A stretch of 64,000 bases of DNA, from positions 2,262,001 through 2,326,000 of the forward strand of contig NZ_CP045200.1 in the NCBI RefSeq assembly GCF_018636735.1, given 5' to 3'. The DNA is from Erythrobacter sp. 3-20A1M. GTDB lineage: Bacteria; Pseudomonadota; Alphaproteobacteria; Sphingomonadales; Sphingomonadaceae. This document shows, piece after piece, positions 9,315-17,939 of this stretch (its first letter is position 1; each line of letters opens with the position of its first letter). The notes under the pieces are model-generated. The model was not told the origin of the DNA. It ran no database searches and saw only the letters and a program-made list of their open reading frames with translations. A program made the position numbers and the translations under genes.

Positions 9315-10382
9315 ATGGCCGAAAAGCAGGCGGTGATGGAGATCGCATCGGTGCGCGAAGCGATCGAGTGGCAGGCGCGCCATGCCGAGGAGGCGGGTAT
9401 GCCCAATACCGCGCGCGTGGTCCGCGGCCTGTTGCCGGTGGTGGACGGTGACACGACCGTGGGCCTGCGCATGGCGAACTGGCACGGGCTGACACTGCGC
9501 GACGCGATGCCGCTGCGGATCCATGGCGGCTTGCATCACCTGCTGCTGACGGGCGAGGACAAGCGGCTGGAGCCGGTCTATGCCGGGCTGACCACCGACC
9601 AGGGGCAGGTCGACGACATCGTCGTGGCGCTGGTCGAGAAATACGACCACCAGCTGCTCGCCTGGCTCGATGGGCCACCGCAGACCAACGAGGCGGGGCG
9701 CTCGGCCAGCCTGCTTGCCGGGCTGCTATGGCTGGGCGAGCGCGTGCCGCCACGCTTCGAACTGCTGGAGATCGGGGCGAGCGCTGGCATCAACACGATG
9801 ATGCATCGCTTCCGCTTCGACCTGGGCGGGGTGCTGCGCGGGCCGCCCGACAGCCCGGTGCAGCTGACACCCGAATGGCGGGGCGACCCGCCGCCCGAGA
9901 CGAACATCCAGATCGCATCGATCCGCGGCTGCGACACGGCACCGATCGACCTCGCCGATCCGGCCGAGGCGCTGCGGCTCAAGAGCTATGTCTGGCCCGA
10001 GGCGCGCGGTCGGATGAGCCGCGTCGATGCCGCCGCGCGGCTGGCGCAGGAAAGCCCGCCGGAGGTGGTGCGGATGGACGCGATGGAATTCGTCCGCAGC
10101 GCGCTCGCCGAGCCGCAGGAGGAGGGCACCACCCGGGGGCTGTTCCACTCGATCGTGTGGCAATATCTGCCCGATTTCCAGCAGGAGGCGATAGAGAACG
10201 CGATGGCCGAAGCGGGCGCGGCGGCGAGCGAAACCCGCGCGCTGGCTTGGCTGACGCTGGAGACCAATCGGGAGACCTTCCGCCACGAACTCTATGCGCG
10301 CTACTGGCCCGGCGGCGAGGAGCCGGTGCCGCTGGGCCACGCGCACCCACACGGCGAATGGGTGGAATGGCTGGGGAAATGA
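9315..10382 (+). CDS. DUF2332 family protein
   Basis: 355 residues matching the DUF2332 type seen in actinobacteria and sphingomonads. Landmarks: QARHAEEAGMPNTARVV near the start, LEIGASAGINTMMHRF about a third in (resembling a glycine-rich cofactor loop of methyltransferases), FHSIVWQYLP and LGHAHPHGEWVEW at the end. Function is not established. I prefer the second ATG (MAEKQAV) because an AAAGGG motif sits 8 bases before it; the ATG at 9309 is too close to that site. Its stop overlaps the next start as ATGA. Confidence 0.8.
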   Translation: MAEKQAVMEIASVREAIEWQARHAEEAGMPNTARVVRGLLPVVDGDTTVGLRMANWHGLTLRDAMPLRIHGGLHHLLLTGEDKRLEPVYAGLTTDQGQVDDIVVALVEKYDHQLLAWLDGPPQTNEAGRSASLLAGLLWLGERVPPRFELLEIGASAGINTMMHRFRFDLGGVLRGPPDSPVQLTPEWRGDPPPETNIQIASIRGCDTAPIDLADPAEALRLKSYVWPEARGRMSRVDAAARLAQESPPEVVRMDAMEFVRSALAEPQEEGTTRGLFHSIVWQYLPDFQQEAIENAMAEAGAAASETRALAWLTLETNRETFRHELYARYWPGGEEPVPLGHAHPHGEWVEWLGK

Positions 10383-10846
10383 TCGAGAAACATAAAAAGC
10401 GCGACTACTTCGCCGAGATGTATGTTGCTGGGGTGATGGCGGACGCTGGATGGAATATTTATTTTCCTCACCGCGATATGGGTTTTGACCTTATCGGCAC
10501 GCTCGCGCGATCTGACGGGCTGCTAATCAGACCGGTGCAGGTCAAGGGTCTTTATCCAACTGAAGAAAAAACTGCTAAGAATGTCTACGGATATGTCGGA
10601 GGCTTGTCAGTAACCCATCCGGAAATGGTTCTGGCTCTGGCGTACTTCCCTACAATACACAGCCGATCCCCTAACCATATAGCTTGGATGCCGCTCCAGC
10701 AGATCCGCCCCCATATTCGAGGCTTTCGATGCCAACCTGCGAAGTACGATGGTAACAATCCAGTACCTCGTCAGAATTTCGAGCACTATTTTGATGATGC
10801 CGGGCTGATGAATGTTGCAGCGAACAACTTTAGCGAACTTACCTAG
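10379..10846 (+). CDS. AT-rich PD-(D/E)XK-like protein of unknown role
   Basis: 155 residues. The layout Glu13 in a first helix, Asp37 in GFDLIG and Gln54-x-Lys56 in PVQVKG fits the core of the PD-(D/E)XK nuclease-like fold (as in Holliday-junction-resolvase or DUF4365-like proteins); this is my reading of the motif, not a search result. Base composition is close to 50% GC against mid-60s for its neighbours and codons include many A/T endings, a sign of recent acquisition. Yet it is start-stop coupled (ATGA) to the DUF2332 gene and shares a CTAG stop overlap with the convergent epoxide hydrolase, so it is well settled into the locus. Confidence 0.7.
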   Translation: MIEKHKKRDYFAEMYVAGVMADAGWNIYFPHRDMGFDLIGTLARSDGLLIRPVQVKGLYPTEEKTAKNVYGYVGGLSVTHPEMVLALAYFPTIHSRSPNHIAWMPLQQIRPHIRGFRCQPAKYDGNNPVPRQNFEHYFDDAGLMNVAANNFSELT

Positions 10847-11742
10847 ATATCCGTCCGCTTCAGAAACGCATCCATCGCCGCGCACACCTTTTCCGGCGCT
10901 TCCCACGGGACGAAGTGGCCCGAACCCTCGATTTCCGCGATGGTCAGGTCGTCGACCACCGCGTCCAGTCCGCCGAGGTTCTCCGGCGGCAAAGCGAGAT
11001 CGTCCATCCCCCACACCACCAGCGTCGGGATGGTCAGGTTCGGCAGCGGCGGCGGGCTCCAGCCCTCGGGCAGCTCGAAGGGCGCATCCATCGGCGGGAC
11101 CACGACGGGGCTCGCGCGATACCAGTTGAGCATGCCGAAGGCGGCGCCGCGGTTCTGCCAGTCGGACAGAAGCGCATCGCGTTCCTCCGGCTCCATCGCG
11201 CTCGGGCGTTCCCATTTCACCTCCTTGGCGAGGACGCCGGCGAGGCCGTGTTCGCGCACCAGCTCGTCGTTGGCGGTGTCGCGGAAACCGCGGATATACT
11301 GGCTCGACTTGCGCTGATGCTCGTTGGTGTAGAGCAGCTTCTGGAAGACGCCGGGGTGGGGCGCGTTGGCGATCACCGCGCGGGTGACGCGGCCGTTCAT
11401 TTGCCCGCCGAGCGCGATGCCCCAGGCGATCGCGCCGCCCCAATCGTGGCCGACAATGGTGAATTCGCCCACGCCTAGCGCGTCGGCGAGCTGGAAGATG
11501 TCGCCGATCAGCTTGTCGGGGGTGTAGGCATCGACCTCCTGCGGCTTCGAGCTGCCGCGATAGCCGCGCTGGTCGGGCGCGATGCAGCGATAGCGGTCGG
11601 AGAAATGGGCGATCTGGTGGCGCCAGGTACGATGGCTCTCGGGAAAGCCGTGGAGGAAGATCAGGGCGGGCCTATCTCTCGGCCCCTCGTCCACGCAGTC
11701 CAGTTCGATCCCGCTTGCCAGCTTCACGCGCTGCAATTCCAT
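10843..11742 (-). CDS. Alpha/beta hydrolase, epoxide hydrolase type
   Basis: 299 residues. Oxyanion motif HGFPES at about 31-36, nucleophile Asp in VGHDWGGAIAW at about 106, acid in WGMDDLALP and catalytic His in GSGHFVPWEAP near 276. The Asp nucleophile and HGFP motif separate it from Ser esterases and put it with epoxide hydrolases and dehalogenases, which open epoxides or C-halogen bonds through an ester intermediate. A Tyr in the cap (NWYRAS) fits epoxide hydrolase. Last gene in the bolA-GST-pirin-SDR-hydrolase run, 2 bases after the SDR stop. Confidence 0.86.
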   Translation of the reverse strand: MELQRVKLASGIELDCVDEGPRDRPALIFLHGFPESHRTWRHQIAHFSDRYRCIAPDQRGYRGSSKPQEVDAYTPDKLIGDIFQLADALGVGEFTIVGHDWGGAIAWGIALGGQMNGRVTRAVIANAPHPGVFQKLLYTNEHQRKSSQYIRGFRDTANDELVREHGLAGVLAKEVKWERPSAMEPEERDALLSDWQNRGAAFGMLNWYRASPVVVPPMDAPFELPEGWSPPPLPNLTIPTLVVWGMDDLALPPENLGGLDAVVDDLTIAEIEGSGHFVPWEAPEKVCAAMDAFLKRTDI

Positions 11743-11744
11743 GG

Positions 11745-12560
11745 TCAGTCCTCCGCCCGCATCTTGTCGATGTAACCCTCTTCCACCATCCGCGCGACCT
11801 GGTCCAGCAGCTGGTCGGGCGTGCGACGCATCTCGCCCATCGCCTCCTCCATGCCGCGCGCGACCACGATCTCGCGCTGGCCGAGCGCGATCGCGTCCAA
11901 CATCGCCTTTGCCGCCTCGTGTGCCGGGATGCCCTTCTCGATCGCGCTGTCACTGCGCCCGCGCGCCGAACCGTCGGCGGTCAGCGCATTGCGCGAAACA
12001 TCGGTCGCGATCGAGCCGGGGACCACCACATGGACCTCCACTCCGGACCCGGTCAGTTCCGCCCGCAGCGCGTCGGCATAGCCGATCAGCCCGGCCTTTG
12101 CCGCGCAATAGCCGGTGCGCATCGGCACCCCGACCTTGCCCGCGACCGAGGAGATGAAGACCATGGCGCCGCTCCCGCGCTCGACCATCGGACGCACCAG
12201 CCCCTGCGCAAAGGCGATCTGCTGCGTCAGATCGACGGCGATGATGTCGCGATAGACCTGCATGTCGGTTTCCAGCGCGATGCTGCGCTGGGACACCCCG
12301 GCATTGGCCACGGCGAGGTCGATCCCGCCCTGCCAATCGAGCGCCCGGGCGGTCGCGTCCGCCATCGCGGCGTCGTCGCGCACGTCGAAGGGCAGGATGA
12401 GCGTGTCGGTCGCGCAATCGTCCGCAACCTGCCCTAGGCGTGCCTTGTCCCTGCCGGAGAGCACGATCCTCGCGCCCCGGCCTGACAGATCGCGCGCCAG
12501 CGCCGCGCCGATCCCGCTCGACGCGCCGGTGATCCAGGCGGTCTTTCCGTCGAATTCCAT
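11745..12560 (-). CDS. Short-chain dehydrogenase/reductase
   Basis: 271 residues, classical SDR: cofactor loop TGASSGIG at 11-18, an Arg in LSGRDKARL after the second strand suggesting NADP(H), NAG in VANAGVS near 91, catalytic Ser in ISSVAGK and Tyr/Lys in YCAAK. A C-terminal extension rich in acidic and basic residues (about 200-271) is longer than minimal SDRs. Substrate unknown. Follows the pirin gene by 22 bases and precedes the epoxide hydrolase by 2, implying one operon. Confidence 0.86.
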   Translation of the reverse strand: MEFDGKTAWITGASSGIGAALARDLSGRGARIVLSGRDKARLGQVADDCATDTLILPFDVRDDAAMADATARALDWQGGIDLAVANAGVSQRSIALETDMQVYRDIIAVDLTQQIAFAQGLVRPMVERGSGAMVFISSVAGKVGVPMRTGYCAAKAGLIGYADALRAELTGSGVEVHVVVPGSIATDVSRNALTADGSARGRSDSAIEKGIPAHEAAKAMLDAIALGQREIVVARGMEEAMGEMRRTPDQLLDQVARMVEEGYIDKMRAED

Positions 12561-12582
12561 GGCTTCCTCCCTTACGGCTTAT

Positions 12583-13468
12583 TCAGGGGTAGCTGACCGT
12601 TTTCGGCGCACCCTCGGGCAGGGGGATGAACTCCTCCTCGTCGCCCGGCACCTTGGCGAAGCGACCGGCGCGCCAGTCCTCCTTGGCCTGCTGGATCCGC
12701 TCGCGGTCGCTGCTGACGAAGTTCCACCAGACATGCCGCCGGGTGGGGAAGGCTTCGCCGCCCAGCAGCATCACCCGCGCGCCGTCCTTGCTCGCCAGCG
12801 TCATCGCGGCACCCGGCTTGAGCACGGTGAGAGCGAATAGGTCGAGCGGCTGCCCATCCACGCGCGCCTCGCCGCCGACCAGCATCACCGCGCGCTCGTC
12901 CGCCTCCGCCTCGATCGGGATCGAGCCACCGGGGCCGAGCACGATCTCGGCGTAGATCGTCTCAGCATGGGTGGTGGTCGCGGCGCGGCGACCCCACAGC
13001 TCACCCATGACCACGATCGCCTTCGTACAGCCGTCCTCGACCACCGGCAGATCGGTGATCGCCTCGAACGCCGGGTCGATCTCCTCCCGCCCATCGGGCA
13101 GGGCGAGCCAGGTCTGCATCCCGTAGAGCGAGGGGCCGCCTTTGCGCTCCTCTGCCGGGCTGCGCTCGGAATGCACGATCCCGCGCCCGGCGGTCATCAG
13201 GTTCACCTGACCCGGGCGGATGGTGGAGAATGTACCCAGGCTGTCGCGGTGGTCGATCGCGCCCTGGAACAGCCAAGTCACCGTCGACAGGTTGATATGC
13301 GGGTGCGGCCGCACGTCCATTCCGCCGCCGATATCGAGCTGGGCCGGGCCGAACTCGTCGACGAAGACGAAACGGGCCGACCATGCTGCGCGCCTTTGCG
13401 GGCAGCGCGCGGCGGACGGTGAAATCGCCCAGATCATGGGTAACGGGGGTGACGACCTGTTCGATCAT
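12583..13468 (-). pseudogene. Pirin family protein gene interrupted by a one-base insertion
   Basis: Bicupin pirin-like protein. The first 33 residues (MIEQVVTPVTHDLGDFTVRR...) are in one frame and the rest (VFVDEFGPAQLDIG... to ...GAPKTVSYP) in another. The switch is at a run of three T (plus-strand AAA at 13370-13372): removing one T gives MVGPFVFVDEFGP, the expected pirin sequence, and makes the gene 885 bases, a 294-residue protein of normal length. Metal ligands are intact: RPHPHINL, IDHRDS and GIVHSE. Pirins are iron-binding quercetinase-like or regulatory proteins. The start ATG overlaps the GST stop (ATGA). Either a sequence error or a real recent frameshift. Confidence 0.85.
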
Positions 13469-14202
13469 GCTGCGTCGAGCTCCGGATAATGGCGGAAGAT
13501 ACCATCCTCGTTGAACGCGATCCGTTCGTCCGAGTCCAGATAGCGCGTGACGCCCTCGATCTCCGCCACGGCATCGCGGCAGGCGACGATGCGCGGATAG
13601 GCGCTCTCGATCGCCGCCATCCGCTGCGGGAAAGCGTAGCGCAGCCCCTCGACCAGCTGGAACAGAGACGTGTCGAAATGGCTCCATTCGTTGCCTAGCA
13701 CGTAAGGCCCGTCGCGTTTCCCCAGAGCGGTCTCGAAGTGGTCGAAGTACTTCGTGACCCGCTCCTCGCGGAACGCCTCCGCCGCGCGCTTCGCCGCGTC
13801 CTTCTGATCTTCGTAATAGAGCCCGCCGGACACGGGGTGATGCACATCGTGCACCTCGGCGACGATGTCGGTGATGGTGAGCTGCAGCTGGATCAGGTGC
13901 AGGTCGGTCTTGAGGTCGCCCGTGCCGCGGTCGTGCCGGTCGGTCAGGAACGCCAGGATATGCGCCACCTGCGCGATCGCGAAGCCTTCGTCGTCGCCCT
14001 CGCGCACCACCAGATAGGGCGGGGCGTAGGGCGCGAAATCGTCGCCCTGCTCGCGCGCCTCCATGTCCTCGACCAGATCCTGCGCGTCGCCCGTGCGCGC
14101 CCGGTCTCGCCACGCGACGCCCAGCGCGGCCAGATAGAGACGTACGAACTCGCCTCGCCCCTGGATGGAGGGCCAGTACCACAGGTCGTAGGGCGCGCTC
14201 AT
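13465..14202 (-). CDS. Glutathione S-transferase family protein
   Basis: 245 residues. N-terminal thioredoxin-like domain beginning YDLWYWPSIQGRGEFVRLYL, the tyrosine-type opening known from sigma/alpha-like GSTs, but with a long insertion instead of the compact glutathione-binding SNAIL/TRAIL segment. The C-terminal helical domain contains GNEWSHFDTSLFQLVEGLRYAFP. Likely conjugates or binds glutathione-related compounds in the cytoplasm; substrate unknown. Overlaps bolA upstream and pirin downstream by ATGA junctions. Confidence 0.82.
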   Translation of the reverse strand: MSAPYDLWYWPSIQGRGEFVRLYLAALGVAWRDRARTGDAQDLVEDMEAREQGDDFAPYAPPYLVVREGDDEGFAIAQVAHILAFLTDRHDRGTGDLKTDLHLIQLQLTITDIVAEVHDVHHPVSGGLYYEDQKDAAKRAAEAFREERVTKYFDHFETALGKRDGPYVLGNEWSHFDTSLFQLVEGLRYAFPQRMAAIESAYPRIVACRDAVAEIEGVTRYLDSDERIAFNEDGIFRHYPELDAA

Positions 14203-14471
14203 GCCGCAGGCTCCGATGCTTTGATCGCCAGCGCGTGGACCCGCTCGCCCGGCAGATCGCCCAGCGCGGCGTTGACCATCCGCTGCCGCTCCAGCCGCGA
14301 CTTGCCCGCGAAGGCCTTCGCTTCGACGATGACCGTGAAGTGCGATTCGCCGCTGCCGTCGTCGCCCGCATGGCCGCTATGCGTCGCGCTGTCGTTGACG
14401 ACCTCCAGATGGGTGGGGTCGAGCGCCTCCTTCAGGCGCGTCTCGATTTCGCGTTGGACCGGGCCGGACAT
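14199..14471 (-). CDS. bolA: BolA family protein
   Basis: 90 residues from MSGPVQREIE, preceded by an AAAGGCGAG ribosome site. BolA fold: helix with ETRLKEAL, then HLEVVNDSATHSGHAGDDGSGESHF, the conserved HFTVIVEAKAFAGKSRLERQRMV stretch (catalogued as the BolA nucleic-acid-binding-like motif) and C-terminal VHALAIKA. BolA proteins partner with monothiol glutaredoxins in iron-sulphur trafficking. First gene of the five-gene minus-strand operon and divergent from the J-domain gene, an arrangement common in alphaproteobacteria. Confidence 0.93.
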   Translation of the reverse strand: MSGPVQREIETRLKEALDPTHLEVVNDSATHSGHAGDDGSGESHFTVIVEAKAFAGKSRLERQRMVNAALGDLPGERVHALAIKASEPAA

Positions 14472-14521
14472 GGGATTCTCGCCTTTGCAATTCGTGGGAA
14501 GCGCTCCCATTCTAAAGGCCG

Positions 14522-15115
14522 ATGCGCACTACAAGGTTCCATGGAAGACACGAGGCGGGCGAACGGCAATGCGAGGCCCCGGGCTGCACCGAGCCGGGCG
14601 AATTCCGCGCCCCGGCGGATGGCGGGCACAGGTTCGACGGGCCCGGCCGGTGGCGCTGGTTCTGTCTGGAGCACGTGCGCGAATTCAACGCCGGGTACGA
14701 CTGGTTCGATGGCATGAGCGCGGAGGAAATCTACGCCGCGCAATCGCCGGGCGCCGGCTGGGCGAGCGAAACGCGCGCCTTCCGCCCGACCGCAGGGATC
14801 GACGGCATGCCGCGTTGGGCCGATTTCGACGATCCGCTGGATGCGATCGGCGCGCGGGCGAGCGGCATCAAGAGCCGTGCCCGGCGCGAGGCGGAAATGG
14901 CGATGGACGGCCGCTTCAGCCGCGAGGAGGCGCAGGCGCTGGAAACGATGGGGCTGGGGTCCGATACCGACCGGCGGCGGCTGCGGCGGCGCTATTCCGA
15001 ACTGGTGCGCCGTTATCACCCCGACCGCAATGGCGGCGACCGGCAATACGAGAAACGCCTGAGCCGCGTGGTCGAAGCCTACCAGGTCCTGCGCAAATCG
15101 CGCGCGATCGGGTGA
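14522..15115 (+). CDS. J-domain protein with an N-terminal cysteine motif
   Basis: 197 residues. The C-terminal 60 residues form a DnaJ J-domain with the diagnostic HPD in RRYHPDRNGGDR. The N-terminus has Cys residues in CEAPGCTEPGEF and WFCLEH, possibly a small metal site. J-domains stimulate Hsp70 (DnaK) ATPase. Divergent from bolA with 50 bases between starts, so both promoters share that gap. In relatives this gene usually sits next to cobS; here about 6 kb of other genes separate the two. Confidence 0.88.
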   Translation: MRTTRFHGRHEAGERQCEAPGCTEPGEFRAPADGGHRFDGPGRWRWFCLEHVREFNAGYDWFDGMSAEEIYAAQSPGAGWASETRAFRPTAGIDGMPRWADFDDPLDAIGARASGIKSRARREAEMAMDGRFSREEAQALETMGLGSDTDRRRLRRRYSELVRRYHPDRNGGDRQYEKRLSRVVEAYQVLRKSRAIG

Positions 15116-15228
15116 TGTGTTAATCTTTCGAGGCCGCGTAAATTATCGCCGGGCACCGATCTTTGGGTCCGTAACTGGGGCGGTTCGAAACTGTCGGGTT
15201 CTGGCTACCGCGCGAGTGAAACGGCCTT

Positions 15229-15705
15229 TCATATTTCAAGATGCAGGAACTGGTTGAACTCGCTTTTCCGGTAATCGCCGAATGCGTCGCCGTTCTTGAA
15301 GCCACGCCGACGATAGAGCTCGAGCGCCGGCTCGAATGCATCGCCGCTTCCCGTTTCGAGGCTTAACAGTTCGACACCTCGGTCCGCTGCGGTATCGATG
15401 ATCGTTTCGAGAATTGCGGCGGCAGCACCGCGTCTCAGAAAGTCAGGATGGGTCCTCATCGATTTGACCTCCGCCGTTCGATCACCCAGCATGTTCAGCG
15501 CGCCGACCGCGGCAATCCGGTTTCCAGCCCAAGCGGTCCACACTGTAACCTCAGGCAGGCGGAGTCCGGAAAGATCGAGCGCAAAAACGCTTCCCGGAGG
15601 AGAATGAGAGTGCATCCCAGCCAGATGCAACGCGAGCAGTTCGCGCGTTGCATCCGACGACAGATCGTCTGTCACAACGTTGAACACGAAACGAGCCTCA
15701 ACCAT
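15229..15705 (-). CDS. GNAT family N-acetyltransferase
   Basis: 158 residues from MVEARFVFN; a TTG eight codons upstream (15729) is an alternative. Acetyl-CoA loop region reads MRTHPDFLRRGAAAAIL (R-R-G-x-A), preceded by AAVGALNMLGDRTAEVKSM and followed by ALELYRRRGF and the conserved end FGDYRKSEFNQFLHLE. Acetylates a small molecule or protein amine; target unknown. Base composition here is lower in GC than the window average, suggesting an accessory patch. Confidence 0.82.
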   Translation of the reverse strand: MVEARFVFNVVTDDLSSDATRELLALHLAGMHSHSPPGSVFALDLSGLRLPEVTVWTAWAGNRIAAVGALNMLGDRTAEVKSMRTHPDFLRRGAAAAILETIIDTAADRGVELLSLETGSGDAFEPALELYRRRGFKNGDAFGDYRKSEFNQFLHLEI

Positions 15706-15945
15706 TTGCGGTGCGATGGCCGCTGACAAGCAACGCTACAAGTCCCGTCAATGGCCGCAATTGGGATCGTTCCCCGCTCGTCCGTTTCTGAAGTAGCGAC
15801 CCAGCAAGCGGTTGGTCTGCTGATAGGGCGTTTTCAGGCCCCCCGAATGTCTTAAATTGGGGTGGTTTTGAGCCGGTCGGCTTTCAGGGTGGAGCTTGCG
15901 GTAAGTTGCCGTGCCGATTGGGATGCTGAAAAGAGAATCTGCGGC

Positions 15946-16473
15946 TTAGCGCCTCAAGCCGTTGGCGCGGTAGAAGGCTGCCAGTGCCCCGGTCGTAGTG
16001 ATTTGCATGTTGGGTAAGCTCATGCCATCGATCATGTCGCGGTAGTGCATGCGGTTGGCTCTGGTGTCGAAGGCGATGTGCCGGATCATATCCCATTTCA
16101 CGCTATCGCGACCGCCCTCCAGAGCGCCGCGCCGGTCGCCCTCGAACCAGCAGCGTCGAACGTACCGATACAGGCTGGTTGTCGTCGGAACGTCGAGAAG
16201 GATGAAGCCGGTCGCTCGTTCTAGCCGTTGCGGGAGCAGCCAGGAGTAATTGCCTTCGATCACCCAGCTGTCGCCAGTAATCGCCTTATCGTGACGCGCC
16301 GCAAACTCATCGGGCGGTCGTGGTACCCAGTCGGTGTGCGGAAGATGGCGTAGCTGATCGAGGTGGACCACCTCCAAGCTCCGCGCTCGCCCTATTGCCT
16401 GAGCGAGAGTCGATTTGCCGCTGTTCGACGGTCCCATGATGCAGATGCGTGTGCCCAGTTCGTCCAGCGTCAT
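15946..16473 (-). CDS. P-loop kinase-like ATPase (adenylate kinase-like, FlaR-type)
   Basis: 175 residues from MTLDELGTRICIMG. Walker A reads GPSNSGKST at about 13-21; LEVVHLDQLRHLPHTDW resembles the NMP-binding strand of small-molecule kinases, then GDSWVIEGNYSWLLPQRLERATGFILLD with Walker-B-like end, and basic RYVRRCWFEGDRR lid-like segment. Such topology-modulation/FlaR-like proteins are putative nucleotide or small-molecule kinases with unknown substrates. An upstream in-frame ATG (16527) would add 18 residues without family support. Sits in an atypical, lower-GC stretch. Confidence 0.78.
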   Translation of the reverse strand: MTLDELGTRICIMGPSNSGKSTLAQAIGRARSLEVVHLDQLRHLPHTDWVPRPPDEFAARHDKAITGDSWVIEGNYSWLLPQRLERATGFILLDVPTTTSLYRYVRRCWFEGDRRGALEGGRDSVKWDMIRHIAFDTRANRMHYRDMIDGMSLPNMQITTTGALAAFYRANGLRR

Positions 16474-16777
16474 GGCGCAGAATACCTCCTTGCCGTGCGC
16501 GATATGTCTACGGGCGGGTTCCCACAACGGAACCTATAGCGGGACGGTGGCAAGGGCGATAGCGTCGGCAATCATCCGAATGGCCGGTTCCGGGATGCCG
16601 TTCTCACCTCTCGAATGACCGACATTGAGGTCGTTAGCGGACAGGCAGCTTTTCTAACGAAACTGGGAACATCTGCCTTGGAGTTTCCGCAGTCATCCCA
16701 TGACACCGGGAGTGGACGATAGGCGATCCAGAGCTTTTCGGGTGGCTTGAGAAGGGGTCACACATACAGCGCAAGCG
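16474..16777. other. Gene-free spacer, about 300 bases
   Basis: Lower GC than the flanks, with stops in all frames. I see no tRNA-like structure, long repeat or terminator with a T tract. Probably the promoter region of the P-loop gene plus old degraded sequence downstream of the detoxification operon. Confidence 0.4.
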
Positions 16778-17452
16778 TCACCAGCGGCCCTCGGCCATCG
16801 CGGCCCGGCGGGCGATTTCGCGCTCGCTCGTGGCGGGGTTTGGTGCTTCGTCGGGGTAGGGAGGGAGCGTGCCGCCGAGGCGATAGGTCGCGATCATCGT
16901 GCCCTTCGCGGTCACGCAATGGTCGGTCATCTCAAGGCGGTCGACCGGTGTGCCTTCGCCGAACAACCTTTTGCCGCGCCCGAGCGTGACAGGGTACGTC
17001 ATCAGGATCAGCGTATCGACAAGCCCAGCCGCAAGGAGGCCGGGATAGAGCGTGCTCGAACCCTGGATGACGAGATCGGGTCCGTCGCTTTCCTTCAGCC
17101 GCGCGACGTCTTCCATGCCGGTCAGCCGATGACTGTTCTGCCATTCGAGCGGCCGATCGCCGCGCGTGAGGACATATTTCGCGGCCCTGTCGAAAGCTTC
17201 GCCCATCGGCTTTTCCTCGCCCTCGACATAGGGCCAGTAGGCAGCGAAGATGTCGTAGGTGCGTCGGCCCAGCAGCAGGTCGTATTCGCCGGAGAAGAGC
17301 GAGCCCAGCGTTGGTTCGATGCCCTCGTCCCACATCTTGAAGACCCAGCCGCCTTCCTCGAAACCGCCCGTCGGATCCTCGGTCGGCCCGCCGGGTGCCT
17401 GCATCACGCCGTCGAGCGAGAGAAAGGCGCTGGCTTTTATGAGGCGCGCCAT
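16778..17452 (-). CDS. Dihydrofolate reductase family protein (RibD C-terminal type)
   Basis: 224 residues from MARLIKASAFLSLDGVMQAPGG, the typical opening of the RibD_C/DHFR-like family. Other marks: LLGRRTYDIFAAYWP, KYVLTRG, DLVIQGSSTLYPGLLAAGLVDTLILMTYPVTLGRGKRLF. These proteins have the NADPH-binding DHFR fold; most are not housekeeping DHFR and their substrates are unknown. Starts 4 bases after the VOC gene stop and is the last gene of the HxlR-linked five-gene operon. An upstream in-frame ATG (17491) lies inside the VOC gene. Confidence 0.87.
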   Translation of the reverse strand: MARLIKASAFLSLDGVMQAPGGPTEDPTGGFEEGGWVFKMWDEGIEPTLGSLFSGEYDLLLGRRTYDIFAAYWPYVEGEEKPMGEAFDRAAKYVLTRGDRPLEWQNSHRLTGMEDVARLKESDGPDLVIQGSSTLYPGLLAAGLVDTLILMTYPVTLGRGKRLFGEGTPVDRLEMTDHCVTAKGTMIATYRLGGTLPPYPDEAPNPATSEREIARRAAMAEGRW

Positions 17453-17456
17453 GGCC

Positions 17457-17939
17457 TCAATCGCCCCGCCTGGCGGCATCGATAGCGGCAACGTCGATCT
17501 TGCCCATCGTCATCATCGCCTCGAACGCCCGCCTGGCCTCGTCCCCTCCGGCCTGCTGCGATTCGAGCAGCGTGCGCGGGGTGATCTGCCAGTTGAACCC
17601 CCATCTGTCCTTGCACCACCCGCAGGCGCTCTCCGCGCCCGCATTGGCGACGATGGCGTTCCAGTAGCGGTCGGTTTCCGCCTGGTCCTCGGTCACGACC
17701 ATGAAGCTGACGCTCTCGTTCGGCTTGAACATGTCGCCGCCATTGAGGCCGGAGAAGCTGCGACCCAGCACGGTGAACGCGACCGTCAGCGCATCGCCCT
17801 TCTTGCCGCTCGGAAAGTCGGCCGGGGCGCGGAAGATTTCGCCCACCGCGCTGTCGGGAAAGGTGTCGGCATAGAAGCGCGCGGCCTCCTCCGCGTCGCC
17901 ATCGAACCACAGCACCGTGGTGAGCTTGTCTCCTTTCAC
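17457..17939 (-). CDS. VOC family protein (PhnB-like glyoxalase fold)
   Basis: 160 residues from a GTG overlapping the GST stop (GTGA); opening residues after the start match the family pattern LTTVLWFDGDAEEAARFYADTFPDS. Later GDALTVAFTVLGRSFSGLNGG, FMVVTEDQAETDRYWNAI and CGWCKDRWGFNWQITPRTLLE are typical of the PhnB/3-demethylubiquinone-methyltransferase-like branch of the vicinal-oxygen-chelate superfamily. Role in detoxification is inferred from family and neighbours. Confidence 0.86.
   Translation of the reverse strand: MKGDKLTTVLWFDGDAEEAARFYADTFPDSAVGEIFRAPADFPSGKKGDALTVAFTVLGRSFSGLNGGDMFKPNESVSFMVVTEDQAETDRYWNAIVANAGAESACGWCKDRWGFNWQITPRTLLESQQAGGDEARRAFEAMMTMGKIDVAAIDAARRGD

Noticed and set aside
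7326-9650. 774-codon frame merging hisG-antiphase sequence with hisD
   Set aside because: Upstream part is a shadow; HisD begins at the ATG that overlaps the hisG stop.
15726-15945. Possible tRNA or remnant gene in the gap between the GNAT and P-loop genes
   Set aside because: No cloverleaf, T-loop or conserved frame found.
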